Both the position numbers and the translations under genes were made by a program. 64,000 bases of DNA from NCBI RefSeq assembly GCF_016086655.4, contig NC_052139.2, forward strand, positions 23,750,002 to 23,814,001. The letters are read 5' to 3'. The DNA is from Lepeophtheirus salmonis. Its lineage: Eukaryota; Arthropoda; Copepoda; Siphonostomatoida; Caligidae. This document shows, piece after piece, positions 21,330 to 32,690 of this stretch; position 1 is the stretch's first letter, and each line of letters starts with the position of its first letter. The notes beneath the pieces were generated by a model that saw only the letters and a program-made list of their open reading frames with translations, searched no databases and was not told the origin of the DNA.

Positions 21330-21715
21330 AGGGTAAAAAAAAATACACTACTTTAAGAGATATATGAAATGTACAACATTTTAAAGGCTATAAAGCATAC
21401 CACGTTAACAATACCTTTATTGCATTGCTAAACCATTTCTTCAAAAATAAACAGAAAAAAGGGTCCTAAATCATTTGGTAGTGAGCCAAATAAGTAAATC
21501 ATAACAACTTGTATTCATCTCTTAAGTATTCCTAAACTATCATTGTCAAATTATATATCTACAATTTTTAAAATTGATTGCTTAAATATATTTCATGATA
21601 TTAAAATCCTATACAGTATTCAAATGTATTATAATATTATATTAAAAACGTAGCTATCCATTTGCAATACTACTTATGTGATAGCCAAATTTCTTAATAT
21701 AAATAATTATATAGT
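21330..21715 (+). repeat. Dispersed repeat with empty LTR site, copy 1
   Basis: It aligns with 29500-30060. Shared landmarks are CCATTTCTTCAAAAATAAAC, TTGGTAGTGAGCCAAATAA, AAATCATAACAACTTG and CGTAGCTATCCATTTGC ... TGATAGCCAAATTTCTT. In this copy the site AATCATA|ACAACTTG is uninterrupted. In the other copy the corresponding site is split by a 241-bp solo LTR. Confidence 0.6.
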
Positions 21716-22141
21716 CAGTTGTATATGTATTTATGACCCTGCACCATGACCCTCTAACGCGTAACGCCATGCCCCCGGTTGTTATATCTTATTTGATTTA
21801 TTTTTTCTTTCTTGAAATTCACACATCTCAACTCATCATGAAGTAGGAGATTTTGATTTATTTATTTCCTTCTTGAGAGTAATTAAGTCAGTCAACAAGA
21901 GAAACATATCTTATTTATTTGTTTGTTGGTAATAAGGAAATATAAAACCCAAATTCAAAGGGAAAATTTATCAATAAAAAATTAGAAGACTGGACTACGA
22001 ACAAAACAAATAATATCGTTCAAATGCTAAAACTCACAGAAGAGTATTTAAAAGTCCTAATAAAGTAGAGAGGAAAGGAGGAAACTGAAGTGAGCCGGAC
22101 TTATATTTATAAATTTCGGAGGAGGACAAACTCCTCAAACA

Positions 22142-22369
22142 TGCATTGACGCTGGAGTCATCATGGAGGATACCCCAATTAAAACCATTGTCAAAAATAA
22201 GATTAGAAGAGCACAGTAGAAGTTGTTGAAAGAGATGAGAAACGAGTTTGAGAAGAAGTGTTGGAAAGATGACCTAATCTCCTGAATTCTTTTAGATGGA
22301 AGAATTGAGTTGACTCCTTCGGTGGTGGAAGCCATGGACAGTGAAAATTCATTTATGAATAGGATCTAG
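22142..22369 (+). pseudogene. Unrecognised coding relic with two in-frame stops
   Basis: A 76-codon frame broken only by TAG and TGA reads like protein. It includes CIDAGVIMEDTPIKTIVKNK, KLLKEMRNEFEKKCWKDDLI and DGRIELTPSVVEAMDSENSF. The lysine/glutamate-rich segment looks helical. I do not recognise the family; an old transposon fragment is the likeliest source. Confidence 0.35.
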
Positions 22370-23384
22370 CAAGAACACTATAGGTTTGTTAGTGATCCAA
22401 GGAGTAATTACTTATTCTAATTTATATCAGAGAAGCAAATTAAGACGAATCACACACTGAACAAATTACAAAGCTTATATTTAGTTTTCCAAAAATTTGA
22501 AAAGGAAGTTTCGGAGAAAACTGGTCTGGTTGATGTGTCGTCTGCATACTAATGAACTGCCCTTACGCAGTCAATTTGCCAACTCCAAAAATACAACTGA
22601 TTTTCAACACTTGTCAAGGCCTCCATTTTGGGTAGCCCTGTAAAGTTTTGAGTTTTGAGCTAGCCTCTCACACCCTCACAAAATCTTGTGAGTACTCCTC
22701 TAAGTGTGTACAAAATCAGGCCATTCTGTCTTATTTAAATCTATGTATATTACTTGAGTGAGTAGCCGATTCAAATTTATCTAAAAATCAACTTTTATTG
22801 TATTGATTTCCCATACATCATCAATAAATATCATTTGTTCTATGCTTTTTAAATGTAATTTAGTATCCTTTCATATACCTACTAATAAGGTTTTATCATC
22901 GTTATATATGCAAATAATTTTGCATTATATGTATGTACATGTAATGTGATCACATCAAGTGAATGCAGTGCTTGTTGTCATCAATTTAGAAATGAAAAAT
23001 ATAAATCTTCTATGATTATCCCGAAATAAATAAAATGAATGTACTTTTTAAAAATATGACTTAATACATGATACTAAAATTAATACAATATGATGCTTTT
23101 CATTCGAGTTCACAGCCTTAACCTTAGGAATCAATTAGTTACTAAGATTTTTTTTGTTGAATAAATTAGGTTGTACCATAAATCATTTTTTGAATATACC
23201 TTTAACATAAATTATAATGACTATGTAGAGATTGAAAATTTGTTGGCCCCATAAATAGAGAAGGTATTGCCATATCAAGAGTTTTAAATTCGTAGCATTT
23301 ACTCTTGTGTTAAATTTTTCGTATTTTTTTCTTCTTTCCAAAACTGTTATCATTAGAGTTGTAAAAAATATGATCTGCCGGTAA

Positions 23385-23528
23385 AAATAATGTCGAATAA
23401 AAAAAGACATTTAAGATCATGATTGTGGTCATTGAGTTGTCGTCGACTGATTAAAGGTAAAACTTTTTTGGATGACTATAACAAAATTGGGCATATCGAC
23501 TTCCTAAAAAATAGCCTTATAAACTTCC
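23385..23528 (+). repeat. Short direct copy of the right-arm outer segment
   Basis: It is nearly identical to 26513-26653, from AATAATGTCGAATAAAA through GTTGTCGTCGACTG to CTTATAAACTTCCT. The match stops exactly where the unit at 23527 begins. The result looks like the tail of one unit joined to the head of the next. Confidence 0.75.
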
Positions 23529-24972
23529 TGTTCTGGTCGTTGATTTACAAAACTCGAAAAATATATAACTAATATGAATATTTCGACTCAGTCCCGTAAC
23601 CAGAACCATATCCAAGAACTAATACTCTATGTTTTGGAGTTGGAAAGTAGACTTTTATATACTTTTTGAGTGTTTCCGCATTTTCCCTCATGTTTTAGGA
23701 TGTGAGAAGCTTAAAAATCATTTTTTAGAAAAAAAATAGTTAATGATTTGATTGTCGAAAAAAATGTCTTCAAAAAATTAAACGAAAATAATCATTATTT
23801 TGTGATTTTTACTTTTTTTTATAGAAGTGTAACAAAATATATATAATTTTGATTCTCAAATACGTATTAGAAAAATATTTTTTAATAAGAAATTGAGGTA
23901 AGTGCACAATCTTTCGAAAATATTTATTTATTTTCCCCAAAAAATGACTTAATATAAGAAAAAATAACATTGATACATGGGAGTATACAATTTTTGTACT
24001 GCATCCCACGCACCTAGATGTTTCTCTTTACCTTCATTGTACTGGGAAGTTTTGATACTTTGATAAAAAGTTAATAAACAGTATTATTCAAAAATGCTTA
24101 AATTTTAGTGTTATGTTTTTTTTTTTTTTGCATTCAATAGTGTGTTTATCTTTACTTTTTGACAATAAACAACGCAAAATCATCAAAAAAGGCATTTTGG
24201 AAATTTTTTAAGGCTGATGAGAAAGGGTATACAACATATTTATATTCCTACAAAAATGATGTTTGAGCTTCTTACATCTTAATACCTGGGAAAAATTCTA
24301 GAAACATATCAAAATTCAAAAAAATATATATTTTTGAACAGTTATAAAGTTAAAGGGATGTAACCAAGATATTATCTTTGCCGGTTGACTAGCTTGAGAT
24401 TACATTTTTATTTATTACAATTTGAAATTTCAATAGATTGATTTTTAAATTATCTTTAAATTGATCAGATGGAGCTTTATCCATTAATTATAAATAAACT
24501 TTATAATAAAACAATTAATCTATGTGACCTAGGAATTGTCATTGAATTAAAAATGCATAATATTTTTTCTAGGAGTGATCGTGAATCGAATGTACGCACA
24601 TTAAGTTAAATAGTATAATTTCTCTAAAGCACATTGCCCAATGTGCGAGGTTGGTTCAAAATACTTATAAAAAGGCAATTTTCTTAAAATATATGTTATT
24701 ATTGCATACCTCAGTATTCACAAGTCTGAGGGGCACCTAAAACAGTAAACATTTGCTAAGCACTATAATTTAGAATGCAATCAAAATTCTGCAGTTTTAG
24801 TAGAATAAAGTTAAAACTAGGATACAGCCTCATAAGACCCAATTAGTTCGAAAACTGTATCTACTATTAAGCAGAAAATAGTTCAAGAGCATGGCACTAG
24901 CTCCTATTAAATTTTCGGCATTTTATTGAGTGAAATAAAAACTCTTTTTTGACTTACTCTAATAATAAATTT
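23527..24972 (+). repeat. 1.45-kb duplicated unit U, copy 1
   Basis: It matches 39718-41168 at very high identity, with a few substitutions and small homopolymer indels, starting CCTGTTCTGGTCGTTGATTT and ending AATAATAAATTT. Its last 344 bases are also the inner end of the right arm of the long inverted repeat. It is AT-rich. A 66-codon minus-strand frame (23809-24009) is conserved in both copies but resembles nothing known. Confidence 0.85.
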
Positions 24973-26742
24973 CTAGGAGTTCGCGAATAGAAATTCGTCG
25001 ATCACATTTAAGCATCCTTTTTCTCGACATTTACGTAAGCTAAAGATCTCAGGTTTGTTTTATTTTGCAAATAATTTGTTAACTTTAATATATCGACATA
25101 TGAATTAATTTCAATAACTCAACCTTAATTTATCATTGAATTATTAAATGTTCAGATTTCGATGGACCACATGTTATTTTAAAGAATTATTTGTTTAGTT
25201 AAAACGTTAATCTTATTCAAAAAATATTTGTATTCATATCCAAATGTAAAATCTATTCATAAAAATAGGTAATTCGTATCCCTTAGAATTTAAATTATTT
25301 GAATTTTTAGATATTTATTGTTGTGTACGACACAAAAGCATTTAATCTATGTCTAGGATTGTATGTATTTTTAGAGAATTTTCCTGCAGTAGCCTTTATT
25401 TTACAACAAAATGTTATTTTCCAAACTATTAAATGATTTAATCTGTATTCAAAAGTTGGTTCAAACCATAGAGAAAGAAATATATAAATAAAGAAGGCTA
25501 GTTATTTTTGATGGCATTGTGAGTAGAGATAGGACTGGTCTTGGACCCGAATCCAAAAATCCTGGATATGGTTATAAATAAACTTATATTCCCCAAAAAT
25601 ATGTTAGATAAAAGACCCAAACTGTCTTGGGGTACTTGAACTTTTAAGTATCTTAAAATAGATATAATGGATTTTCTGGATCTTAACAAGCATTTCTGAA
25701 TAAAAATAGGACAGGCTTTGTATCGAGATCTGAAGTGCTCGTGCACGGTTTAGGTAAATTTATATCATCCGGTATCCTGGATCCGAAAAAGCTTTCGATA
25801 CTTGAACTTCCATAGATCTTAAAGAATGTCTCAAGGATGATTCGGATAATAAAATATTGCTTAATACTTCATCCTAGCTTAATAAATGATAGTATCTATA
25901 ACGAACGTAGTATCTTGGGGCGACATTGATTGGTTATTCCCCAATGATTCGGCATCATTAATCAGTAAAATGTAACTTTAATCTGGATCCTACTTTACTA
26001 ATATCTAAACTTTGGGGAAATTCCTCATAAAATTCTGAACAATTATCTGTCTAATTTTGGTTTCGGATCAGGATTCAAAATTTGCTGGAATATTTATGTC
26101 TAAACATCTTAACCTCCCCAGATTCGAGAACATGTGGAACCATCATATATTTCATGCTGAGGCACGTCTTTTTTGAATATTTAGCTCGTGTAGAAGAATC
26201 CAGCTGCTATAAAAACAGTTTAGGTATGGATGTTCTTATTTTGAATAAAATTTTTAAAATATTCAACGTTAGACCAACTCATTTTTTTTCCTTACATCTT
26301 ATGAAATAATGGAATGATGGGCCAAAACAATATTATACAAGGAAGGAAAAAATTAAGTCCTTGTTGGGATGATTAACTGTCTTCTTTTATACCACTCTTT
26401 TCTTTACCCAAAACTTCTTATCTACATCCCTTTTTGCTAACAGCTGAAATTTAGATTAAACTTATTCCCCAACTTGTCCCCTTTATATATTAATTTCTCT
26501 AAAATAAAAATAAAATAATGTCGAATAAAAAAAAGACATTTAAGATCATGATTGTGGTCATTGAGTTGTCGTCGACTGATTAAAGGTAAAACTGGATGAC
26601 TATAACAAAATTGGGCATATCGACTTCCTAAAAAATAGCCTTATAAACTTCCTTTAAATTATTAAAATCGATAAATCTAGACATCAAGGAGTATTAAACA
26701 GCTTTCAAATGTTTTGGGAACGTTTACAACAAAAAAATAATT
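24629..26742 (+). repeat. Right arm of 2.1-kb long inverted repeat
   Basis: It is the near-perfect reverse complement of 17960-20077. The inner edge is at the GCACATTGCCCAATGTGC palindrome and the outer edge near CAACAAAAAAATAATT. With the preceding 1.1 kb it may form one repeat unit of roughly 3.1-3.2 kb. A piggyBac element begins 215 bases to the right. Confidence 0.85.
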
Positions 26743-26952
26743 TTTTTTTAAGCGTTTTATTGTATGGAACGCATCATCCTTGTCTTGCTTCCTGTTGATT
26801 GAAACTATATTATTCACACTAGCCCTAATTGACTTTCTCGAGGAGGATCTCTGAAGTCCTTTGTTTTCTTACAAGTATTAGAAACATTTGTCACGGTGCT
26901 GCAGTGGATTCCAATAAAATAACTGACCGCTGGCTACTGGCTAATGATTCTG
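26743..26952 (-). other. Flank between inverted repeat and piggyBac
   Basis: This is a less AT-rich stretch. The minus strand reads GLQRSSSRKSIRASVNNIVS with in-frame stops elsewhere, which could be an HTH fragment of a mariner transposase. That reading is too short to assign. Confidence 0.25.
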
Positions 26953-26956
26953 TTAA

Positions 26957-26969
26957 CACTAGAACGACG
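26957..26969 (+). repeat. piggyBac TIR, 3' side of the transposase
   Basis: CACTAGAACGACG directly follows TTAA at 26953-26956. It is an exact inverted match to 29321-29333. Confidence 0.9.
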
Positions 26970-27153
26970 GATAGTAACGACTCCCCTTAAACGACGGTGG
27001 ATATCAAAAATGATACCCATTTATTTTTTTAATATTTGTAACTGTTAGTGGTTGATAAAATTAAAAGTAATGTGTTAATTTTTATTTTCTCCGAAGATTT
27101 ATTATTTATTTAAAAAAATAAACATAACTTTTATAATAACACATATAAAGAAA

Positions 27154-28967
27154 TTAGCATTTTTTACAAGTTACAATTGTTTTTTCAGTACCAATATAAG
27201 GCTTGCATACGAATTTCTTACATTTACAACAGGTTTTGCTTGCTAAGCGCCGTGATTTTCTTGTACAATTGACTGTACACCAGCTTCTATTTTTAGTTGA
27301 ACAGTTTGATTGTGATTGAAATAATTGATTATTTTCTTCTATATCATCCTTTGATTCATCATCTTCACCAATAAGTTCGGTAATCAAATTATTCAAAAAC
27401 TGGCGACGAGTTATTTTCTTACCAGTCACTTCTCTATACAAGATAACAGCATTTATACCAGCAAAATCCAAAATATTATAAAAAACTTCTAAAGGCCATC
27501 GGCGAGACGACATTTTGGTCCAATAAAGTCTTGCCATATGATCTAGAATATCAACTCCATACTTAGTTTCATTATAATACAGGATTGATTCTGGTAACCT
27601 TTTTCGTACATCTAAAACTTTAACACTTTTGTGAACAGAGCTCAAAATTTAAACATTTTTGTTTTTTTTTCCCTTGATAAAAAGTCAATGTTTTGCCACT
27701 ATTTACAAAGATTAAGCTTGAAAATAGTGCTTGTTTGGTAGCTTTTAGTTCAGAAGGTATTTCCTTGCGAGCACGATTCATAGTTCCTAAAATAGTCGTC
27801 CTATTTTTCTGAAGTTCATTTGCAAGAGACAATGACGTAAAGAAATTATTTGTTGTAACATTCCTCCCTTTATCCAAATATGGTTCCATTAGCTTCATTA
27901 CGATATATTCTGATAAAAATTTATTTGCTGGTCTTTGAGAATCTTTTCCCAAGTAAGAAAATCCATTTACCAAGTATTTGGACGATGCATCAACTGCTAA
28001 CCAAAATTTTATATCAAATTTATCAGGCTTTTTAGCCATATATTGGGTAAATGGATATCTAGCTTTTGTTGGGAATAGTTGCTCATCAAAGGTAATATTT
28101 GTAATATTTTCACCTGGCCTGTATGATGACTTACAATTTTCGACAAATCGATCCCATACCATTGAAATCAAGGCGAACTTGTCGTTTTGAAGTCTTTGTG
28201 ATCTTGTGGAACGAATATCAAAGCGGATATATCTCAATAATTCCTTATATTTGTCGTGAGGGATAGTATTCCTAAAAAGATTGATCCCCAATGTTCTTGA
28301 CCAAATGACTTCTGTCGGCTGCCCTTTGGCTAAGATTCCTCTGGCATACATTATTGCAATCAGTTGGAGTATTTCTCGTTTGCTGGTTGTCCATACATCA
28401 TTCTTAAGTTTTGAACGAGCATCAACTATTGTACATTTTACAATGTGATCAATAATTATCGATCAAGAGTTCAAAAGAGATAATGTTTTATCTGTAATGA
28501 TGTTACGTTTTTCAAATGATGATGGGCCTGAGACTTCCTTCAAAATGTTTTCTTGGCTAAAACGGGCTGAAATTTCTTCATTTCCTATTTGTTTGTGCCA
28601 GATTGCGTTATCCTTGCCAACATACATTGACTCTTCTAATAAGTCGGTTTATTTATGTTTCTTAGAAGACGGGAATTGAGTCACTTGATTGGACCCTGAC
28701 ATTTCTTGAAATGTTAAATATACCAATCAGTTGTTAATAAATACATCTAGTATATAGCAAAACTAATAATGGTATTCAAGAAAATTGCTTACCGACAGAC
28801 TTGTCAAAAACATCAGAATAGTCATCAGAATCAGAAGAACTTGATTGAGGTGGTTGGACATATTCTTCATCTTTTCCCAATTCGAAATCCTCACCTTCTG
28901 AATCGGAGTACGATGTGCACTCAAGATAATGTCTTATTTCTTCAATGGATAATTTTTCCTTGGACAT
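27154..28967 (-). pseudogene. piggyBac transposase, frameshifted, D-to-N catalytic change
   Basis: The minus-strand start at 28967 opens MSKEKLSIEEIRHYLE followed by an acidic Ser/Asp-rich N-terminus. The frame breaks between about 28776 and 28462. It resumes as IVDARSKLKNDVWTTSKREI and RGILAKGQPTEVIWSRTLG. The core has NITFDEQLFPTKARYPFTQY (first catalytic Asp kept), NVTTNNFFTSLS (second catalytic Asp replaced by Asn) and ETKYGVDILDHMARLYW (third Asp kept). A frameshift in the nine-T run at 27662-27670, plus a TAA in the original frame, separates core and C-terminus. The end is a Cys-rich cross-brace domain (CTVNC...CCKCKKFVC...CKKC), usual for the family. By motif logic it is catalytically dead. 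Confidence 0.88.
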
Positions 28968-29320
28968 CCTTGCACAATAAAAGGTGGAAGCAGAATGGAT
29001 AGTTCAGAAAAATCTACGTTTATATTTATACTAAAATGTACACGATTCGTATCTAGAGAAGTTTATTCATGGTTGACCTTCATACACAATTGTAGAACAA
29101 ACATATTATTGGAAATGATTGGGTATCAAATATGATACCCATGTCTGTCTAGGTAGTGTTCACTGTACCAACGAAACGAACACTAACTTTAATTTATAAT
29201 TTAGTTTTTTGTGATTAATAAAATGAATTAGGAGAATTCATGAACTTATAAACAAATACAATCAAGAAGTTTCTCACAATATTTCATTGAATCCCAAATG
29301 GATATCAAAAATGATACCCT

Positions 29321-29333
29321 CGTCGTTCTAGTG
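29321..29333 (-). repeat. piggyBac TIR, 5' side of the transposase
   Basis: CGTCGTTCTAGTG precedes TTAA at 29334-29337. It is an exact inverted match to 26957-26969. Confidence 0.9.
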
Positions 29334-29499
29334 TTAATGATTTTGATTAGAAATCATTCAGTTATTTGTCTTTTGGAACTGGAAATTAATCCTTAAACTG
29401 AATGTAACCTATTAATTTAAATCGATTCAAACCTTCTTTAAATAATAAATTCAAGTAAAAAAACAAAAACAAAAAACACACACATGTAAGATGACTCAT

Positions 29500-30060
29500 A
29501 ACTTCGTTACTTTTATGGTATGACTCAACCTTTCTTTTGAAAATAAATTGAAAGAAGACCCAAAATGATCTGGTAGTTAGCCAAATAAATCAATCATACT
29601 GTTGCGTCTTGACGAGGGAGAGACACAGGATGACCGACAGACATGAGGAGAAGAAATCGCGTGGAGTAATAATATAACACTTATTTATAAGATCATGTGT
29701 ATTCTTAATAATACAACCATACTCTAATTTATTTACAAAATACACGACTATTTATACTATGTAAAATACAGTACTTTAATACATAAAAGATAATACAAGA
29801 AGATAAGAACAAGGGGAAAGGAAATATGAAATACATTACACATACCAATTGCTACATTATCTTTTATTTACTCCCAGACTTATACCGCCATATATTATTT
29901 TTCCACGACTTTTAAAATATATTAGGAATAATTAAATCTACATTGTATTTTATTCGTTAAATTATTAGATTATTTGCTAAGTATTTATTCTATTAATAGC
30001 GTAGCCATTAATTTGTATTACTATATGATAGCCAAAATTTCTTCATAAAAATAATAAATG
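29500..30060 (+). repeat. Dispersed repeat interrupted by a solo LTR, copy 2
   Basis: It is the partner of 21330-21715, with TGATCTGGTAGTTAGCCAAA left of the LTR and GCGTAGCCATTAATTTG ... TGATAGCCAAAATTTCTTC to the right. The 241-bp LTR splits it after AATCATAC. Confidence 0.6.
29600..29840 (-). mobile_element. Solo LTR with 5-bp target duplication
   Basis: The 241-bp segment begins TG and ends CA, flanked by CATAC on both sides (29595-29599 and 29841-29845). On the minus strand it starts TGTAATG and ends CAACA. It contains a TATA box (TATAAATAG, about 29749-29757), an AATAAA signal downstream, then a less AT-rich U5-like end. This is the layout of an LTR promoter, R and U5. No internal retroelement sequence is adjacent, so it is a solo LTR left by recombination. 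The uninterrupted relative at 21.5 kb supports insertion. The retroelement family cannot be told from the LTR alone. Confidence 0.75.
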
Positions 30061-32089
30061 CCCAATATATATTCTATGAAGGACAAGGGATCAACAAGAA
30101 GTTGTTTTTCTGTTCTTTTAAAAACGGAGCATAAGTATAAAATAACTAATTACTTTGATTATTAATAAAAAAGAAAACAAATTATGAAATAGCCATGACG
30201 AACCAAGTGAGAGAAGGGAATTGACAGTTGACAACAAAATACATATGGTATTTTTGCGTTAGCGAGGTAACGTCGTGTTATGGCTCTTACTACTTAGCAA
30301 ATTAAAGTTCCTCTTTTCAACTTTACTTATTAATTTACAAACAAAACCGCAATAGTTGTTATTATTATTAGAATATAATTGACCATTTCTCGAAATATCC
30401 TCCAATCAGTGGCCCTTCTCCCCTCAAGGCAGTGACTAGAATAATTTTTCTTTTGAAATAGATTGACTATATCAAAAATGTCGATTTGATTATTTTTTTT
30501 AAAAGAAAAACCGATTAATATTTTTTTTTATATTCAAAAATTTAATTTTTGTAAGATTTTGTTACACAAAGTTTAACAACGATTATAGTTTTACAAGATT
30601 TGTGAACTAATTTTTTATTATAACAAGCCAAAAAAAAAAAAAAAAAAAAAAAAAGAAGAAGATAACAGTAACAATTGTTTGACAATTTAAGATGCAATGT
30701 ATTTTTCTATTTAAAAAAAAGGACAAAATATTTTCATTTTTTGACAAATTATTAAAAGTTTGGGAAATACCGATTTTTTTTGATATCCTATATACACACA
30801 TACTGATATTTAATAGAATACGAGTATAGAACATAACTGATCAACACACCCTCAGTATTGCTCTCCGTATTTCCTTAGGCCACTCACACGTAGCTACTCA
30901 ATACTTAAAAGTTCCCTCCCCAAGAATGAAGTAGTTAATTATAAACAGATAGAACTTCTGATATAAGATGTAATGCTCCAAGGAATATCTCAGTCTCAAG
31001 AGCGCTCAATGGATGCGCTCATTGCTAAAACTTATCAAAAGTAACATGACTTATTCTATAAATGTCCTTCTGCTTATTCTTTTTTTAGTAAGCTTGTTGT
31101 TGATAATGAGTCCTTATCCGACACAGAAATAGATCAAATGGAATGAAAACTATAGTTAAAAACTTACATTAAATTTATTTGGCTTAATTTGAGCCCAACA
31201 TTGCCTTTCAAATAAAATCAATTGGTTTATAATTTTTCAATCGTGTTGACAAAATTTTTGAAACGTTAAGGGTCATTTGCTGTGCTTTCACAAGACTAAC
31301 CCGACAAATTGGTTCATAGAAACGATCAATAACAAAAAAAATCCATGTTCAATTCTTTTAATTCTTGACGCGCTGTTTACCAAATCTGTTATTAATTTTT
31401 GTTTGAAATTTATAGCCTTTTCATAAGTTCGAACCAAGTTTTCAATTAGAAAAAATCAACCTATGTTATATTATTTGCAAAATATGTTAATATCAAGTAT
31501 GTCCTTATATTTTATATGCATTCATATAATCCTGAGAAAATACAATTTCAAGATTAGAATACACTATATTTGAAGTATTTGTATTTGAAAAGAAAATAAC
31601 GCCTCCGTTTTATGACTAATTACAGATTCGAACTCAGCGGAGCAGGTGCTAATGGAATTACATATCGAATTTATAAGATTATTATTTATTTATTATCATA
31701 TATGTTGTGTACAAGTCTACGATGTATGTACTAGTTGTAACTTGTATAAGCAAATTGTAAAAGTTGCAATTTCTTCGTCTTGAAATGCATTATTTGATTA
31801 TAAGATCACTCTAATTACATAATATGACCTGATACCATTTTTTTTATATGAAATTTATATAAATAAAGCAAATTTTGTATTTCTGTCTGTTTGTATGTCT
31901 GAGTGTCTTTATAAACGACAATATGTCGCCAGATGACTGTATATAGTGCAAAAACATTAATCGAGTAAATATATTTTGATTAGAACAATAATGAAGTAGT
32001 CGTACTAATTTTATATTGGAGGCGTGTGCAACTAGCGTAAAAAGTTTTTAAAGGGTACACTTTTTGTCCGTTAAAAAAAATCAACCTCG
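30061..32089. other. AT-rich intergenic stretch
   Basis: It holds a pure 22-base poly(A) run near 30631-30652 and a few TATA-rich segments. The phrase GTCTGTTTGTATGTCTGAG near 31885 resembles one at 47120. No gene, element end or structured repeat could be supported. Confidence 0.4.
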
Positions 32090-32690
32090 ACCACTTTCTT
32101 GAGCGTCATGAACCCCTTCTAATATCCAAAAATATACCCAACCCTCAGGTCACTCAGGTTTTTAAGTACAGTTTAAACCCCACTTTTGTAGTGTTCCTAA
32201 AAATAAAGGAAAATTAATAATATACTAAAATACACCTAATTGAAAGGGTTATAGAGGTGAAATGGTGGGGTCGGAGATAGGTTAAGTTTCTCTATGCCCG
32301 CCTCTCTGAGCATTGTGGACCTCCTTTAATATCCAAAAATACAGCTTGGCCCACAGATAGTGCAGGTGAACTAGTTGGCCCCAATGGCAGGTTAAATTCT
32401 TCCTTCGTCGTTTCTGTGACCACATCAAGGGCCCCTTCTACTAATCAATAATACTCCCCAGCTCACAGGTTATTCAAATAAACTCCTGAGTCCCACAATT
32501 GAATAGATTTATACCCAGCCTCCTTCTTAAGCATTTTGGATCCCTTATAATATCAAATAATTCATTCTAGTCCTCTGGTTCTAAAGGTGAATTAGTAAGT
32601 CCCATCGCAGTTAAACTCAACTGCGACTGCATTCCTATGCATCTAGGGTATTTTCTATTATTCCAAAATTACTTTGCTTCACGGGATGTG
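32090..32690 (+). repeat. Degenerate ~105-115-bp tandem repeat
   Basis: The phrase GAGCATTGTGGACCTCCTTT-AATATCCAAAAATAC or variants recurs at about 32098, 32305, 32420, 32524 and 32630. Each is followed by CAGGT...CAGGTGAA and by a GTCCCA...GGTTAAA...CCTCCTTC tail. Spacing is about 105-115 bases, with one double gap. The units are GC-richer than their flanks. A (TA)n microsatellite follows at about 32733. It is an old satellite-like array; any coding potential is erased. Confidence 0.6.

Larger units (their letters stand above)
26957..29333 (-). mobile_element. piggyBac element with intact ends
   Basis: Both ends carry the perfect 13-bp inverted repeat CACTAGAACGACG (26957-26969 and complement at 29321-29333). 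Each is bounded outside by TTAA (26953-26956, 29334-29337), the piggyBac target duplication. Subterminal copies of a quasi-palindrome, GGATATCAAAAATGATACC or its variant GGTATCAAATATGATACC, lie near 27000, 29122 and 29300. These may be transposase-binding repeats. The 2377-bp element encodes one piggyBac-type transposase on the minus strand, now broken. Ends look mobilisable in trans, judged from sequence only. Confidence 0.92.

Noticed and set aside
23809..24009. 66-codon ORF repeated at 40001-40201
   Set aside because: Conserved only because the surrounding 1.45-kb unit is duplicated; Phe/Ile/Lys-rich content follows the AT bias.
29600..29840. LTR as part of a full retrotransposon
   Set aside because: No second LTR, primer-binding site or gag/pol sequence follows on either side; the 5-bp duplication directly brackets the single LTR.
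31620..31645. B-box-like GATTCGAACTCA suggesting a tRNA or tRNA-derived SINE
   Set aside because: No A box at a suitable distance on either strand, no cloverleaf, and no dispersed partner seen.
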